A stretch of DNA of 42,290 bases from Syntrophobacteraceae bacterium (GTDB taxonomy: Bacteria > Desulfobacterota > Syntrophobacteria > Syntrophobacterales > Syntrophobacteraceae). The position numbers and the translations under genes were made by a program. The first letter of the stretch is position 1, and every line of letters starts with the position of its first letter. Location: contig JALOOX010000049.1 of NCBI GenBank assembly GCA_025454175.1, positions 1-42,290 on the forward strand, written 5' to 3'. The notes beneath the pieces were generated by a model, which was not told the origin of the DNA, searched no databases, and saw only the letters and a program-made list of their open reading frames with translations. Shown in pieces: positions 33,362 to 42,257 of this stretch.

Positions 33362-35119
33362 ATGAGGGATGATGAGGAAAGGACGGGCTTGTCGGGATTG
33401 AAGGTCCTGCTGTTTGACGAGCTGCCCGTGAAACGCAAGTACTATGTTTCCTGCCTGCGGATGTGCGGGCTGCGCGAGATCCTCATCGCCGACAATCTTC
33501 CTGATGCTGTTCAGGCCATCGTCTCGAGCAACATCGACCTCGTCATGCTGACCTGCATGGCTGATGGGGCGGGGATGGACCTGCTGGCGGAAATCCGGAG
33601 TCTCGGCGCCACTTCCGCAATCCCGGTGGTGGCCATCATGCCCGAGGTCAATGTCATGATGGGCCTTCGAATGCTGGCCCGGGGGGTGAACCATATTCTG
33701 ACGGATCCACTCACCCAGCAGGCGGTGGAGGCCATGGCTCAGAGAGTGTTCAGGGAGCGATTCGGAGTCGACCCGATGGACCGGGAGATTTCCATCGCTC
33801 GGGCGCTCCTCGGCGAGGGAAAGCTGGAGGATGCCCATCGCCTGTATTCTCGTTGCCTCAGGATGGAGGGAGTCTCCCGCGAGCAGCTCTTTGAAATCTA
33901 CCTGGGCCTGGCCGGCGTCGGCATCGAGAGGGGGGAATGGCTGGATGCGGAGAGCAATCTCTTCCTGGCCCTGGAGATTGCCAAATCCGAGACCAACCGG
34001 GTACTGACGCATCGACTGCTCTCCCTTGCCTTTCACCAGTATGGAAGGCTTTACGAGAAGCGGGGCCTGGTGGAAAAAGCCCTCAAGAGCTATCACACCT
34101 CGGTGTCGTTCAACCCCTACCAGCTGGCCAGCCATAAGCCGCTTCTGATGCTTCTCCTCAAGCAGGACAATTTCGCGGAGATCGCAAGACTGCTTGCCGA
34201 AGCGCGGACGAACTTCCCCCCCTACAGCGAGCCCTTGGGGGAGCTGGCCGAGATCCTGAACGGAATGGCCGTCAGAGCACAGGTGCTCGGCCTGTCCGTT
34301 TATGCTGCCAAGCTTTACGATCAGCTCGTCACCATTCCCCATGACCGCGTGGTGGTGCATCAGGACGTTGCCGACTATCTGGTCAACGCCGGCAGGGTCA
34401 GCCAGGCACTGACGACCCTCAGGGAGGCCAGCCTCCGGACGCGGAAGCCCGAAATTTTCGGCAGAATCGGCGCCATTCTGCTGGATGTCGAGAAGCGTTA
34501 CCTTGCGGGCGGCCCCAAGAGCCGCAACGCCGATCTGGACCTCAGCTTCTTCAGGGACCTGGATTCCCCCAGGACCATGGAGCTGGCTCACCGGGCTTTC
34601 CAGGAGGGGCTGCTCTTGAATCCGGGCGATGCACAGCTGCGTCTGGGAGTGGCGTACTGCCTCATGCGCAAGGGGGAGCGGGAAGCCCTGGAAGAGCAGC
34701 TGGCCAAGTTCAAGGACGCCGGCAGGATGGGAAGGAAGCTCTTCCTTCGGGTCATCGACATGTTGATTGAGGGGCGGCTTCATGATCTGGCTCAGCAGTG
34801 GATAGAGGATGCGCTCTCCCATTTCCCGAGGGAGATTGTCTTCCACGAATGCGCGGCCCGGTGCTTCAAGGCACAGAAGAAGCCACGGAAGGCCGTCGAC
34901 TGCTTGAAGCAGGCCCTGACCCTGGACTCGGAGCATTTAGGGGTCACCCTGGCCCTTGCGCGGCTGCACGAGGAGCTGCGCCAGGTGGATGAGGCTGCGT
35001 TCTACTATGAGAAGGCCCGAAAGCTTTCTCCCGAGGCAGCCCCGGCGGGGAAGGCATCGGAGGTGGCGGCGGCGGTGGAGAGGAAGGATTCCACGAAGCG
35101 CGGCCGGAAATGGTTCTGA
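33362..35119 (+). CDS. Pseudo-receiver domain fused to tetratricopeptide repeats
   Basis: A 585-residue cytoplasmic protein. Residues 12-130 have the fold pattern of a response-regulator receiver (LKVLLFDELPVKRKYYVSCL...LILIADN-type helix, then PVVAIMPEV). The phosphoacceptor position reads LVMLTCMADG, so the Asp is replaced by Thr. The conserved Lys is also missing (HILTDPLTQQ). Residues about 140-570 are helical repeats of TPR type (ALLGEGKLEDAHRLYSRCL, YGRLYEKRGLVEKALKSYH, DCLKQALTLDSEHLGVTLALA). Such proteins act as scaffolds. The ATG at 33362 has only AGAG upstream. It follows rpoD and precedes a tRNA gene; no partner is evident. Confidence 0.8.
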   Translation: MRDDEERTGLSGLKVLLFDELPVKRKYYVSCLRMCGLREILIADNLPDAVQAIVSSNIDLVMLTCMADGAGMDLLAEIRSLGATSAIPVVAIMPEVNVMMGLRMLARGVNHILTDPLTQQAVEAMAQRVFRERFGVDPMDREISIARALLGEGKLEDAHRLYSRCLRMEGVSREQLFEIYLGLAGVGIERGEWLDAESNLFLALEIAKSETNRVLTHRLLSLAFHQYGRLYEKRGLVEKALKSYHTSVSFNPYQLASHKPLLMLLLKQDNFAEIARLLAEARTNFPPYSEPLGELAEILNGMAVRAQVLGLSVYAAKLYDQLVTIPHDRVVVHQDVADYLVNAGRVSQALTTLREASLRTRKPEIFGRIGAILLDVEKRYLAGGPKSRNADLDLSFFRDLDSPRTMELAHRAFQEGLLLNPGDAQLRLGVAYCLMRKGEREALEEQLAKFKDAGRMGRKLFLRVIDMLIEGRLHDLAQQWIEDALSHFPREIVFHECAARCFKAQKKPRKAVDCLKQALTLDSEHLGVTLALARLHEELRQVDEAAFYYEKARKLSPEAAPAGKASEVAAAVERKDSTKRGRKWF

Positions 35120-35144
35120 CGGGGTCGGATGGAGGAAAAATGGC

Positions 35145-35173
35145 TTGACAAGGTTCGAGCCCTTTTCTTTAAT
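35145..35173 (+). promoter_or_regulatory. Strong sigma-70-type promoter of the tRNA gene
   Basis: TTGACA (35145-35150), exactly 17 bases, then TTTAAT (35168-35173). It lies 27 bases before the tRNA, as expected for a stable RNA. Confidence 0.8.
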
Positions 35174-35200
35174 GAAGAACTCATGCTTTTTTGGAGTTTG

Positions 35201-35276
35201 GGGCCCATAGCTCAGTTGGTAGAGCCACCGGCTCATAACCGGTAGGTCCCTGGTTCGAGGCCAGGTGGGCCCACCA
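35201..35276 (+). tRNA. tRNA with anticodon CAU (elongator Met, or Ile2)
   Basis: A 76-nt cloverleaf. The acceptor stem GGGCCCA pairs with TGGGCCC, with an encoded CCA end. The D arm is GCTC-AGTTGGTA-GAGC, the anticodon stem ACCGG/CCGGT has loop CTCATAA (anticodon CAT), and the T arm has the loop TTCGAGG. The first acceptor pair is G-C, which argues against initiator tRNA. Elongator Met and the lysidine-modified Ile2 share this anticodon and cannot be separated with certainty by eye; Met is preferred. Confidence 0.93.
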
Positions 35277-35410
35277 ATCATAACCTGCGACATTGGTCAT
35301 CATGGGAATGAGCTTCAGGCAAAGTTCATCAAAGATTGTGCCCACTAAAACACTCAGGGGTCAGGAGCCGAAACGAACGGCTCACTTAACCCTTGAATTG
35401 GAAAAGCGAT

Positions 35411-35450
35411 GAAGGGGTGTTCCAGACGGGAGCACCCCTTCTCTCGTTTT
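35411..35450 (+). terminator. Intrinsic terminator after the tRNA
   Basis: GAAGGGGTGTTCC (35411-35423) pairs with GGAGCACCCCTTC (35429-35441) over 13 bp with one G-T pair. TCTCGTTTT follows. A smaller hairpin (GAGCCG/CGGCTC, near 35366-35384) precedes it. Confidence 0.6.
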
Positions 35451-35467
35451 GGGAAGAGCGCGGGACG

Positions 35468-36280
35468 ATGGTTCGAGTCAAGCACGTTCTGAACTGGCTG
35501 GATGATCATGCTCCCTTTCGCCTAGCCGCGGGCTGGGATCGATGCGGGCTTCAGGTGGGCGACCCCATGTCGGCGGTCGAGCGGGTTCTGGTGGCTCTGG
35601 ACCCGACTCTCGAAACCATTCGGGAGGCTGAGCAGCGCGACTGCCAGTGCCTCGTGACCCACCATCCGCTCTTCCTCAAACCGCTGGATGCCGTGCGGGT
35701 CGACAGGTTCCCGGGCGGCTTGATCGCGCGGGCCCTCCGGGGCGGAATCAGCCTGGTGGTTGCCCACACGAATCTCGACGTGGCCAGGGCGGGAACCAAT
35801 GCCGTTCTGGCCGAGATGCTTTCCCTGGGCTCGCTGCAGCCCCTCGAGGTGGATCCGGCGCTGCGTCATGAGGAGCTCTACTCGGGTCTGGGGCGAATCG
35901 GTCTGCTGCCACGGACTGTTCCCCTGAGCGATTTTGCCGAGGAAGTGAGGCGGCTTGCGAAGGGCATTCGGATCCGCGTCGTGGGGGAGCCTTTCCGCCC
36001 GGTGCAGCGCGTGGCTCTTTGCACGGGAAGCGGCGGCAGCCTCCTGGACCTGGTGATCAGGGAAGGAGTGGACGTGTATGTGACCGGCGACATCAAGTAC
36101 CACGAGGCTCAGCGAGCCCTCGAGGAGGGAGTCGCGCTGGTCGACATGGGACACTTCGCTTCGGAGAGAATCGTTGTCGATCCCCTGGCCGAATACCTGC
36201 GGTCCAGGGCTTCCCTCGAACATTTCGAGCTGGAGGTCTTCACGGCGAGCCGTGAGGAGGACCCGTTCTGGATTCTTTAG
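35468..36280 (+). CDS. NIF3/DUF34 family dinuclear metal protein
   Basis: A 270-residue protein of the NIF3 (YbgI, DUF34) family, toroid-forming proteins with a two-metal site. The metal ligands are in CLVTHHPLFLK, VVAHTNLDVARAGTNAVLAE and the C-terminal DMGHFASERIVVDPLAEYL. The VTGDIKYHEAQRALEEGV segment is also typical. A GTP-cyclohydrolase-type name is often attached but is not established. The ATG at 35468 is chosen because the family begins with the helix VLNWLDDHAP. The zinc-ribbon gene follows 17 bases later, a pair seen often in bacteria. Confidence 0.92.
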   Translation: MVRVKHVLNWLDDHAPFRLAAGWDRCGLQVGDPMSAVERVLVALDPTLETIREAEQRDCQCLVTHHPLFLKPLDAVRVDRFPGGLIARALRGGISLVVAHTNLDVARAGTNAVLAEMLSLGSLQPLEVDPALRHEELYSGLGRIGLLPRTVPLSDFAEEVRRLAKGIRIRVVGEPFRPVQRVALCTGSGGSLLDLVIREGVDVYVTGDIKYHEAQRALEEGVALVDMGHFASERIVVDPLAEYLRSRASLEHFELEVFTASREEDPFWIL

Positions 36281-36297
36281 ATCAAAGGAGGAATACC

Positions 36298-37047
36298 TTG
36301 CTCCAGCAACTCAGGTACCTTGTCGAGCTTCAGGTCTTGGAGGACAAGAAAAACCAGCTCATTCGCGGCTACAACGACACGCCCAAGCGCATTACCGAAA
36401 TCGAGCAGGAATACGCCCGTTTCGAACAGGCCCTGCTCACTCGGAGAGCCGAGGGGGACCATGCCAGGAAGATGCACCGGGCGCTGGAACAGTCCATCGC
36501 GGATTTGGAGAACCGCATCGGCCGCAGCAAGATCCGGATGAACGAGGTGAAAACCAACAAGGAATACCAGGCCATCCTGAGGGAAATCGATGACTTCAAG
36601 ACCGAAATCCGGCGCAGGGAGGACGAGGCCCTCGAGGTGATGGAGCAGGTGGAGAACATCACCAGGGAGCTCAAGACGCTGGAACGGGAGTTTGAAGTGC
36701 ACAAGGCCCGCCTGGAGGCCGACAAGAAGATCCTCGAGGAGGAATCCGACCGCCTCAAGGAGCGCCTGGGTCAACTCGATGCGGTGGCGGCCGAGATACG
36801 GGTGAAGATCGACCCGGCTCTCCTCAAGCGATGCGACTCCCTGCTGGAGCGACAGTCGGGCGTTGCCGTGGCGCCCGTGGACGCCGGGACCTGCAGGATC
36901 TGCCATCTGAACATTCCGCCCCAGAAATTCATCGAGCTCCAGAGAGACGAGACCATCATGCAGTGTCCCCACTGCCACCGCTTCCTTTTCTGGGCGGGAA
37001 ATGAGGCCTATCAGGTGATGGATGAAGACCTGGGGCTTTCGGCCTGA
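36298..37047 (+). CDS. Coiled-coil C4-type zinc-ribbon protein (CT398/HP0958-like)
   Basis: A 249-residue protein. A long antiparallel coiled coil (about residues 5-175, with the KTNKEYQAILREIDD signature) is followed by a zinc ribbon with CRICHLNIPP and CPHCHRFLFW. Members bind nucleic acid; the Helicobacter one (HP0958) affects flagellin mRNA and RpoN stability, while the role in most bacteria is unknown. The start is a TTG at 36298 with an excellent AAAGGAGG six bases upstream. It is co-transcribed with the NIF3-family gene. A link to the sigma-54-type motility operon in this window is possible but only inferred. Confidence 0.92.
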   Translation: MLQQLRYLVELQVLEDKKNQLIRGYNDTPKRITEIEQEYARFEQALLTRRAEGDHARKMHRALEQSIADLENRIGRSKIRMNEVKTNKEYQAILREIDDFKTEIRRREDEALEVMEQVENITRELKTLEREFEVHKARLEADKKILEEESDRLKERLGQLDAVAAEIRVKIDPALLKRCDSLLERQSGVAVAPVDAGTCRICHLNIPPQKFIELQRDETIMQCPHCHRFLFWAGNEAYQVMDEDLGLSA

Positions 37048-37507
37048 AAAGAAAGTTTCAAGTTTCAGGTTTCAAGTTTCAGGTTTCAGGTCTTGGGTCC
37101 CGGGTTGCGGGTCAACGGGGGTCCGTGGGTGGGTCCCCCGGAGAGCCGGCGCCCTTTGGCATGCCCACCCGAATGCTGAGGCGGTCGGAGCTGTGGCGAA
37201 CGGCATCCCCTGTTGTCAGGCCGACCCGCTTCCGGATTGGACCAGGAGAATGGTGGACGTGCTCGAATGCTTCCTCCGGAATGCTTGATGGCGGGGGAGA
37301 TACGAGTCATCCTCGGTTCCGGGGCCTGCCGAGGGGCAATAATCCTCGTTGATCCTTACCTTGAGCAACGATTCCGAGTGTATTCCCAGACGTGCCCTGT
37401 CCAGGGCTTCGATGACCATTCTGCCCGGTCCCGAGACGAGCCTCTCGCCACTGCCCTCCATGATATGATCCGCCGGATCGCCGGCGACGGTGATCCGCCC
37501 GAGCGTA
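37048..37507. other. Gap of 460 bases with heptad copy 9 and no assigned gene
   Basis: The first 50 bases (37052-37095) are heptads (agtttcaagtttcaggtttc). The rest shows no known RNA fold. On the minus strand a frame at 37216-37461 has a plausible start of coding (MEGSGERLVSGPGRMVIEALDRA in part) but an unconvincing tail and no good ribosome site. On the plus strand a frame at 37213-37548 is no better. It may hold a decayed gene. Confidence 0.4.
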
Positions 37508-39457
37508 CTAGTGCTGCAGGCCCCTGCGCGCCTCCATGCGGGCCTTGAGCCTCGGGAAGCTGTCGATGTCGGTGTGGGGGAGGAAGAGCGAGGCGACGTA
37601 GTGGTCCATGTAGGACGGCGTGTCGGAGAGCTCGAAGCTGGTCATCTTTTTGGTCACCTCGACCACGTCCCGCCGCAGCCGGTTGGTGAGGGAGCCCATG
37701 CGGCATCCCAGGAGGGAGCCGTTTCCGATGTAGGTGACCTTGTCGGGGTCCGTTTCGGGAAGGAGGCCTATGACCATGGCTTTCTCCAGGTCCACGTAGC
37801 TTCCGAAGCCCCCGGCCAGGACGATCTTGTCGATGCTCTCCAGGGTGAGCCCCACCTCCTCGAGGAGGGTCTGGTATCCGCTGAAGATGGCCCCCTTGGC
37901 CCGGATCAGGTTGTCGATGTCGTTTTCGTTGAGGGTGATGTCGCGGTCGATCTGGGTTTCCTCGGCCCACGCCAGCACGTACTCCCAGACGCCGTCGTTT
38001 TCGCGGAGGCGTGGAGTCTTCAGGTCCCTGTGGTATTTGCCGCGGCCGTCGATGATGCCGAGCTCGAGGAAGGTGGCCACGATGGTGATGAGCCCCGACC
38101 CGCAGATGCCTTTGGGCCGTGCATTGCCGACGGTGATGAGCATGGGCTCGAGGCTGACCGGGTCGATGGAGAAATCCTCGATGGCCCCCCTGGCGGCCCG
38201 CATGCCGAACTGCAGGCCCCCTCCCTCGAAGGCGGGCCCGGCGGAGCACGCCGCGCAGGCGAACCAGTCCCGGTTGCCCACCACGATTTCCGCATTGGTT
38301 CCGATGTCCAGGTAGAGGGTGACCGCTTCGGCGCGGTAGAGACCGGCCCCCATGACGCCGGCCACGATATCGCCGCCCACGTAGCTCGATATGGCGGGGT
38401 AGACGAGGGCGGTCACGTGGTCGCCGAGCTCCAGTCCGAGGGTTGAGGCGGTGATGGGCGGATACAGCGTGGCTGCCGGCACGTAGGGCGCATAGCGGAT
38501 GTAGCGCGGGTTGATCTTGAGGAACAGCTGGGTCATGGTGGTGTTGCCGGCCAGGGTGATGCTCGAGATCTCCTCGGGGTTGACCTTGGACTGCTGAACG
38601 ATCCTTCGGATGATGGTGTTGATGGTGGCGACGACGACCTGGTGGAGTTTTTCCAGGCCGCCGGGCTTTTCGGCATGGACTATGCGGCTCAGCACATCCT
38701 CGCCGTAGCTGATCTGCCCGTTGAGCTCGCCATGCTGGGCCAGCACCTCGCCGCTGATGACGTCGATCAGCTGCCCGTAGACCGTGGTGGTCCCGATATC
38801 CATCGCGATGGCGTAGTTGCGTGCCGTGGTGTCGCCCGGCTCGATGTTGATGATGTGGCTTTTTCGACCGGGCAGAACCGGGCGGGCCAGGGTGGCGGTC
38901 ACCTTGAAGCCGCTCGAGCGCAGCAGGTCCGGAATCTTGCGGATCACCGAGAGCCGCGCCACCAGCCGATGTTCGTCGTGCTTGGCCTTGAGGTAGCTGA
39001 TGAGCCGGGTCACATCGGGCAGCCGGTCGCTCTCGCTTGGCGGAGGCAGCTCCAGGTAGCGCTTTTCGACGGGCGGAATGAACAGCCCCTGCTCTTTGAG
39101 CGACTCGAAGTCCACCTCGTGAACGCGCGCCGTCTTGCGCGGAGTGGCCAGCCGGTTGAGAACGCTCGCGTCCGCCTCGGATTCCACGGGAATGCGCACC
39201 GAGAGATCGCTGCGAACGCAGCTCTGGCAGGCCAGCCGATAGCCTTTGGCCACGTCCTCCGCGCTGAGCTTTTCCGTGATGCCCCCTTCGACGCTTCCCG
39301 CCTCGATGATCACACGGCATTTGCCGCACACACCCGCCCCGCCGCACGAGGCATTGACGTGAACACCGGCTTCCATGGCCGCGCGAATGAGATTCTCACC
39401 ATCGGAAATCTTGACCGCCTTGTTGTGAGGCTGAAAAACCACTCGATACTCGCTCAT
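37508..39457 (-). CDS. Ferredoxin/ASKHA-domain protein, corrinoid activator (RACo/RamA)-like
   Basis: A 649-residue protein of the COG3894 type. The N-terminus is a plant-type 2Fe-2S ferredoxin with Cys38, Cys44, Cys47 and Cys77 (ASCGGAGVCGKC, RLACQSC). The rest is an ASKHA ATPase fold with phosphate loops AIAMDIGTTTVYGQ and TLYLDIGTNAEIVV, GAGL, and GGFGSYVDLEKAM. Known relatives use ATP to reduce Co(II) in corrinoid methyl-transfer proteins back to Co(I). In an anaerobe with a B12-regulated cobaltochelatase this fits acetyl-CoA or methyl-transfer metabolism. The target corrinoid protein is not encoded here. The ATG at 39457 follows AAGGATG; the frame is open to 39544. Confidence 0.9.
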   Translation of the reverse strand: MSEYRVVFQPHNKAVKISDGENLIRAAMEAGVHVNASCGGAGVCGKCRVIIEAGSVEGGITEKLSAEDVAKGYRLACQSCVRSDLSVRIPVESEADASVLNRLATPRKTARVHEVDFESLKEQGLFIPPVEKRYLELPPPSESDRLPDVTRLISYLKAKHDEHRLVARLSVIRKIPDLLRSSGFKVTATLARPVLPGRKSHIINIEPGDTTARNYAIAMDIGTTTVYGQLIDVISGEVLAQHGELNGQISYGEDVLSRIVHAEKPGGLEKLHQVVVATINTIIRRIVQQSKVNPEEISSITLAGNTTMTQLFLKINPRYIRYAPYVPAATLYPPITASTLGLELGDHVTALVYPAISSYVGGDIVAGVMGAGLYRAEAVTLYLDIGTNAEIVVGNRDWFACAACSAGPAFEGGGLQFGMRAARGAIEDFSIDPVSLEPMLITVGNARPKGICGSGLITIVATFLELGIIDGRGKYHRDLKTPRLRENDGVWEYVLAWAEETQIDRDITLNENDIDNLIRAKGAIFSGYQTLLEEVGLTLESIDKIVLAGGFGSYVDLEKAMVIGLLPETDPDKVTYIGNGSLLGCRMGSLTNRLRRDVVEVTKKMTSFELSDTPSYMDHYVASLFLPHTDIDSFPRLKARMEARRGLQH

Positions 39458-39611
39458 GGAGCGCATCCTTTCTCGCCGCTTTATTGTGCCCGAAGGCAGG
39501 AAAAAGTTCGTGAGCCTCTGGAGGGGATCGCGATTATCGTGCATTCAACAAGTACGGAAAATATAATGCCTCAGCTTCCTTGGCAAAGTCCACACTCTGT
39601 TACTGGAGCCT

Positions 39612-40697
39612 CTACCCCGCGGGGATCGTCACTATGGGTGCGCCTTCCTTGCCGCCGGTTTCCACAAGGGTGAAGATGAACATGAGGAAGGAAAACATGC
39701 GTTTTGACGGCAGGTCCCGGTCATCGATCCAGAACCAGTAGCCATGGTAGGGCACGGCGACGAATGCGTCGGAGGGTTTGCCGGGGGAGCTGTGAATGCG
39801 GATCAGTGGAGTGGACGGGCCGCCCATGCCTGAATCGTCCGTCTGTGTCGGATTGACCCGCTTTTCCTCCACGTGGATGTCCGGGACTTCGATATAGGAG
39901 GCAAGATCGATGATGATCTCCAGGATGGAGCGGCTCAGAATGGCCAATTCCCGGTCGTTTCTGGCGATGGAGGCATACACGATGGCGAATTCCTGAGCGG
40001 TGGGGTCGAGGCCCAGCATCCTTCGTACGGCAAGAGTATCCTCCGCGGTGGCTTCATCCACCTTGCCGCGGATGGTCATGAGGGTGGCGTCCTTCTCGGT
40101 TGTCTTCTGGACGCGCAGCCCGATGGCCCCCGAAGCCTGAAGCCTTTTCAGCCTTTCGAGCAGCGGGTGGAAGTCCGGATCCGCGAGGCGGGCCCGTGCC
40201 GCCCCGCCAAAGCGGTTCCGGATCCCGTTCACGGAATGCACGCAGAGCCTGAAGACAAGATCGGCCGGGTAATTCGCCTGGATCAGGCTCAGGATCGATG
40301 CGGGCGGGATGGGGGTCATCAGGCTTCGTGCGAACCTCTCCCCCGTGAGGGGGCTGTAGGTGATGGTGGGGCGGTCGATGTAGCGGGCGGCAGCCCCCGC
40401 CGACTGGGTGTCGGTCAGGGCTGCGGTGATCTGGTCCACCCAGGTGAGCCGGAGGTCCACCTGGCTCTCGACGGAGTACTGGTTGATCACCGATGCCACG
40501 TCCAGGAAGGTTGGAGTGTCGCCATAGCGCATCTTCACCATGTTGACGAGCATCTGGGCCTTCCAGGAATCGGAAATGGCGGTGGTGTAATCGAACCGGT
40601 CGCGGGAAACGGTGTGAGGGCCGACGCCCGCGCAGCCTGCGAAAGTCAGGAGCAGGCCGGTGAGAACGACAGTGCTGAACCCCTTTCGAACGATCAT
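39612..40697 (-). CDS. Putative lipoprotein of unknown function
   Basis: I do not recognise the family. The 361-residue product has a lipoprotein signal: basic start MIVRKGF, hydrophobic core VVLTGLLLTF, and AGC with the lipid-attachment Cys22. The mature part is soluble, of mixed helix and strand, with no repeats. A conserved-looking segment is MLVNMVKMRYGDTPTFLDVASVI. The C-terminus has a hydrophobic stretch (RMFSFLMFIFTLVETGG) that may be buried or membrane-touching. The ATG at 40697 has AGGGGGCAGGG upstream. It begins 28 bases after the amylase-family gene in the same direction, so a shared transcript is likely. Confidence 0.8.
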   Translation of the reverse strand: MIVRKGFSTVVLTGLLLTFAGCAGVGPHTVSRDRFDYTTAISDSWKAQMLVNMVKMRYGDTPTFLDVASVINQYSVESQVDLRLTWVDQITAALTDTQSAGAAARYIDRPTITYSPLTGERFARSLMTPIPPASILSLIQANYPADLVFRLCVHSVNGIRNRFGGAARARLADPDFHPLLERLKRLQASGAIGLRVQKTTEKDATLMTIRGKVDEATAEDTLAVRRMLGLDPTAQEFAIVYASIARNDRELAILSRSILEIIIDLASYIEVPDIHVEEKRVNPTQTDDSGMGGPSTPLIRIHSSPGKPSDAFVAVPYHGYWFWIDDRDLPSKRMFSFLMFIFTLVETGGKEGAPIVTIPAG

Positions 40698-40725
40698 CCC
40701 TGCCCCCTTCCTATCCAAGAGACCC

Positions 40726-42257
40726 TCACAGCCAATCCAGGACATGAAATCCCCAGGCTGGTAAATCCACGTAAATCCCCGGACCGCACATCGCATCCCC
40801 ATCCCGCTCGTAGACCTCCGAGGTGAAAGCGTCTTTCAACCGCCAGGTCCTGCCCTTGAGATCGTCCCACGGGATTTTGACAAGACACTGGGAGGCTGCA
40901 TCGGAGAGGTTCACCACAATCAGGCAGCGCGACTCCCCCTTCTGCCAGCACCAGGTAACGAGGTTCAGATAGCTCACATTGTCCGGCCAGCCCGTGCGCT
41001 CACAGAGACGCCACTTTCCTTCAACGAAATCCACCCTGGACATGGCTTCGAGCAGCCGGCGGTAGAACGCAAGCAGATTGGAGTCCGGCGACTCTTCGGG
41101 ACGCCGGGCCAGGAAGACGGGCAGACGCACCCGGCGCCCCTCCATCTGCCCTTCATGAATCAGACGGGTTCCGGGGAGCGTCAGGGCAGTGACCGCAACG
41201 GCCCGGTGCTTTTCCGGCGTGAAGGCGGCGGCCGCCCGGGGCTCGTCATGGTTTTCGATGAAGCGGACCAGCTTTTCCTGGTAGTCGAGGTCCGCGCACA
41301 GGTGCAGCCGGACGGTCTCCGCCGGGGCATGCTCCAGCCGGTCGTAGAGCTGCTTGTCGTAACAGGTGTCAAATCCCTGCTGCTGGAGCGCCCACTCCAG
41401 GTCCCAGTACGCCTCGGCCATGAACCGAAACTCCGGGTGGCGCGAGCGCACCGCAGGGATAAGAGTGGGCCAGTAGTCCTCGGCGGGACGCACCCCGGCC
41501 TTCGGCCCCCAGGTCCGCTCGAAGACGTCGCTCATCATGAGCATGGCCATGTCGCAGCGCACGCCGTCGCACTGATCGGCGATCTCCCGCACCGTCTCGA
41601 CGGCCGCGCCGCGCAGACCCGGGTCGAACGCGTTGAGCTGGAGCACGTCGGGCCAGGCCGGAAAGTACGGATCCCGACCGCAGGCCAGCACCTTTCCCCC
41701 GGCTGCGATGAATGAGGCGGGGTCCCGGCGCAGGTCCTCGTCGTCTCCCTGGATGAAATACTCGGGATGCGTGAGGCGGGGTCCCGGCGCAGGTCCTCGT
41801 CGTCTCCCTGGATGAAATACTCGGGATGCGAGGATGCCCAGGGGTGATCGGGGGCCACGTGGTTGGGCACGAAATCGAGGATGAGTCGCAGGCCGCGCTC
41901 AGCGAGCTTTTCACGCGCGGTGGCGAGCCCCGAGGGCCCCCCGAGGTGGTCGTCCACGACGTAGCGGCGCACGCAATAAGGCGAGCCGACATTGTCGGCG
42001 GCTGTAAAGTCAGGGAGGGCGCGGTGAAAATCCTCCAGGAGCCCCTTGTTCCGCATGGAAATCCGGGCGCCCTCGGGACTTCGCTCCCAGACCCCCATGA
42101 ACCAGACGGCGTCAAAGCCAAGAGCGGCGATCTGATCCCAGTCGGCATCGGGAATCGAAGCGAGGTTCAGGGCACGCTGCTCCCTCCGGCTGAGCTCATC
42201 AAGCCAGACCCACGTGTTGATTTCGTAAACGAGCGGGTGTTTCGGCCAGGATTGCAT
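40726..42257 (-). pseudogene. GH13 alpha-amylase family gene, frameshifted by a 59-bp tandem duplication
   Basis: The start (ATG 42257, AGGAGG six bases upstream) opens a GH13 protein, with region I in LDFVPNHVAPDHP. It breaks after DEDLRRDPAS, where the 59-bp unit at 41772-41830 is repeated exactly at 41713-41771. The remaining frame (down to the TGA at 40726) has region II GVRCDMAMLM (nucleophile Asp), region III RFMAEAYWDLEW (acid Glu) and region IV FIENHDEPRAA. Removing one unit joins both parts into a 490-codon gene with all four regions, so the parent gene was complete. No signal peptide is seen, so it was a cytoplasmic enzyme, perhaps for glycogen or maltodextrin. The duplication may be real or an assembly slip. 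Confidence 0.88.
41713..41830. repeat. 59-bp tandem duplication inside the amylase-family gene
   Basis: Two exact copies in direct contact: 41713-41771 and 41772-41830, each starting tgaggcggggtcccggcgca. The length is not a multiple of three, so it shifts the reading frame. Confidence 0.97.

Noticed and set aside
44..37095. CRISPR array suggested by the regular heptads
   Set aside because: The 7-base units are in direct contact with no unique spacers, and no cas gene is present.
37048..37507. RNase P RNA after the zinc-ribbon gene
   Set aside because: The conserved blocks (GAGGAAAGTC, ACAGAAA) are absent on both strands.
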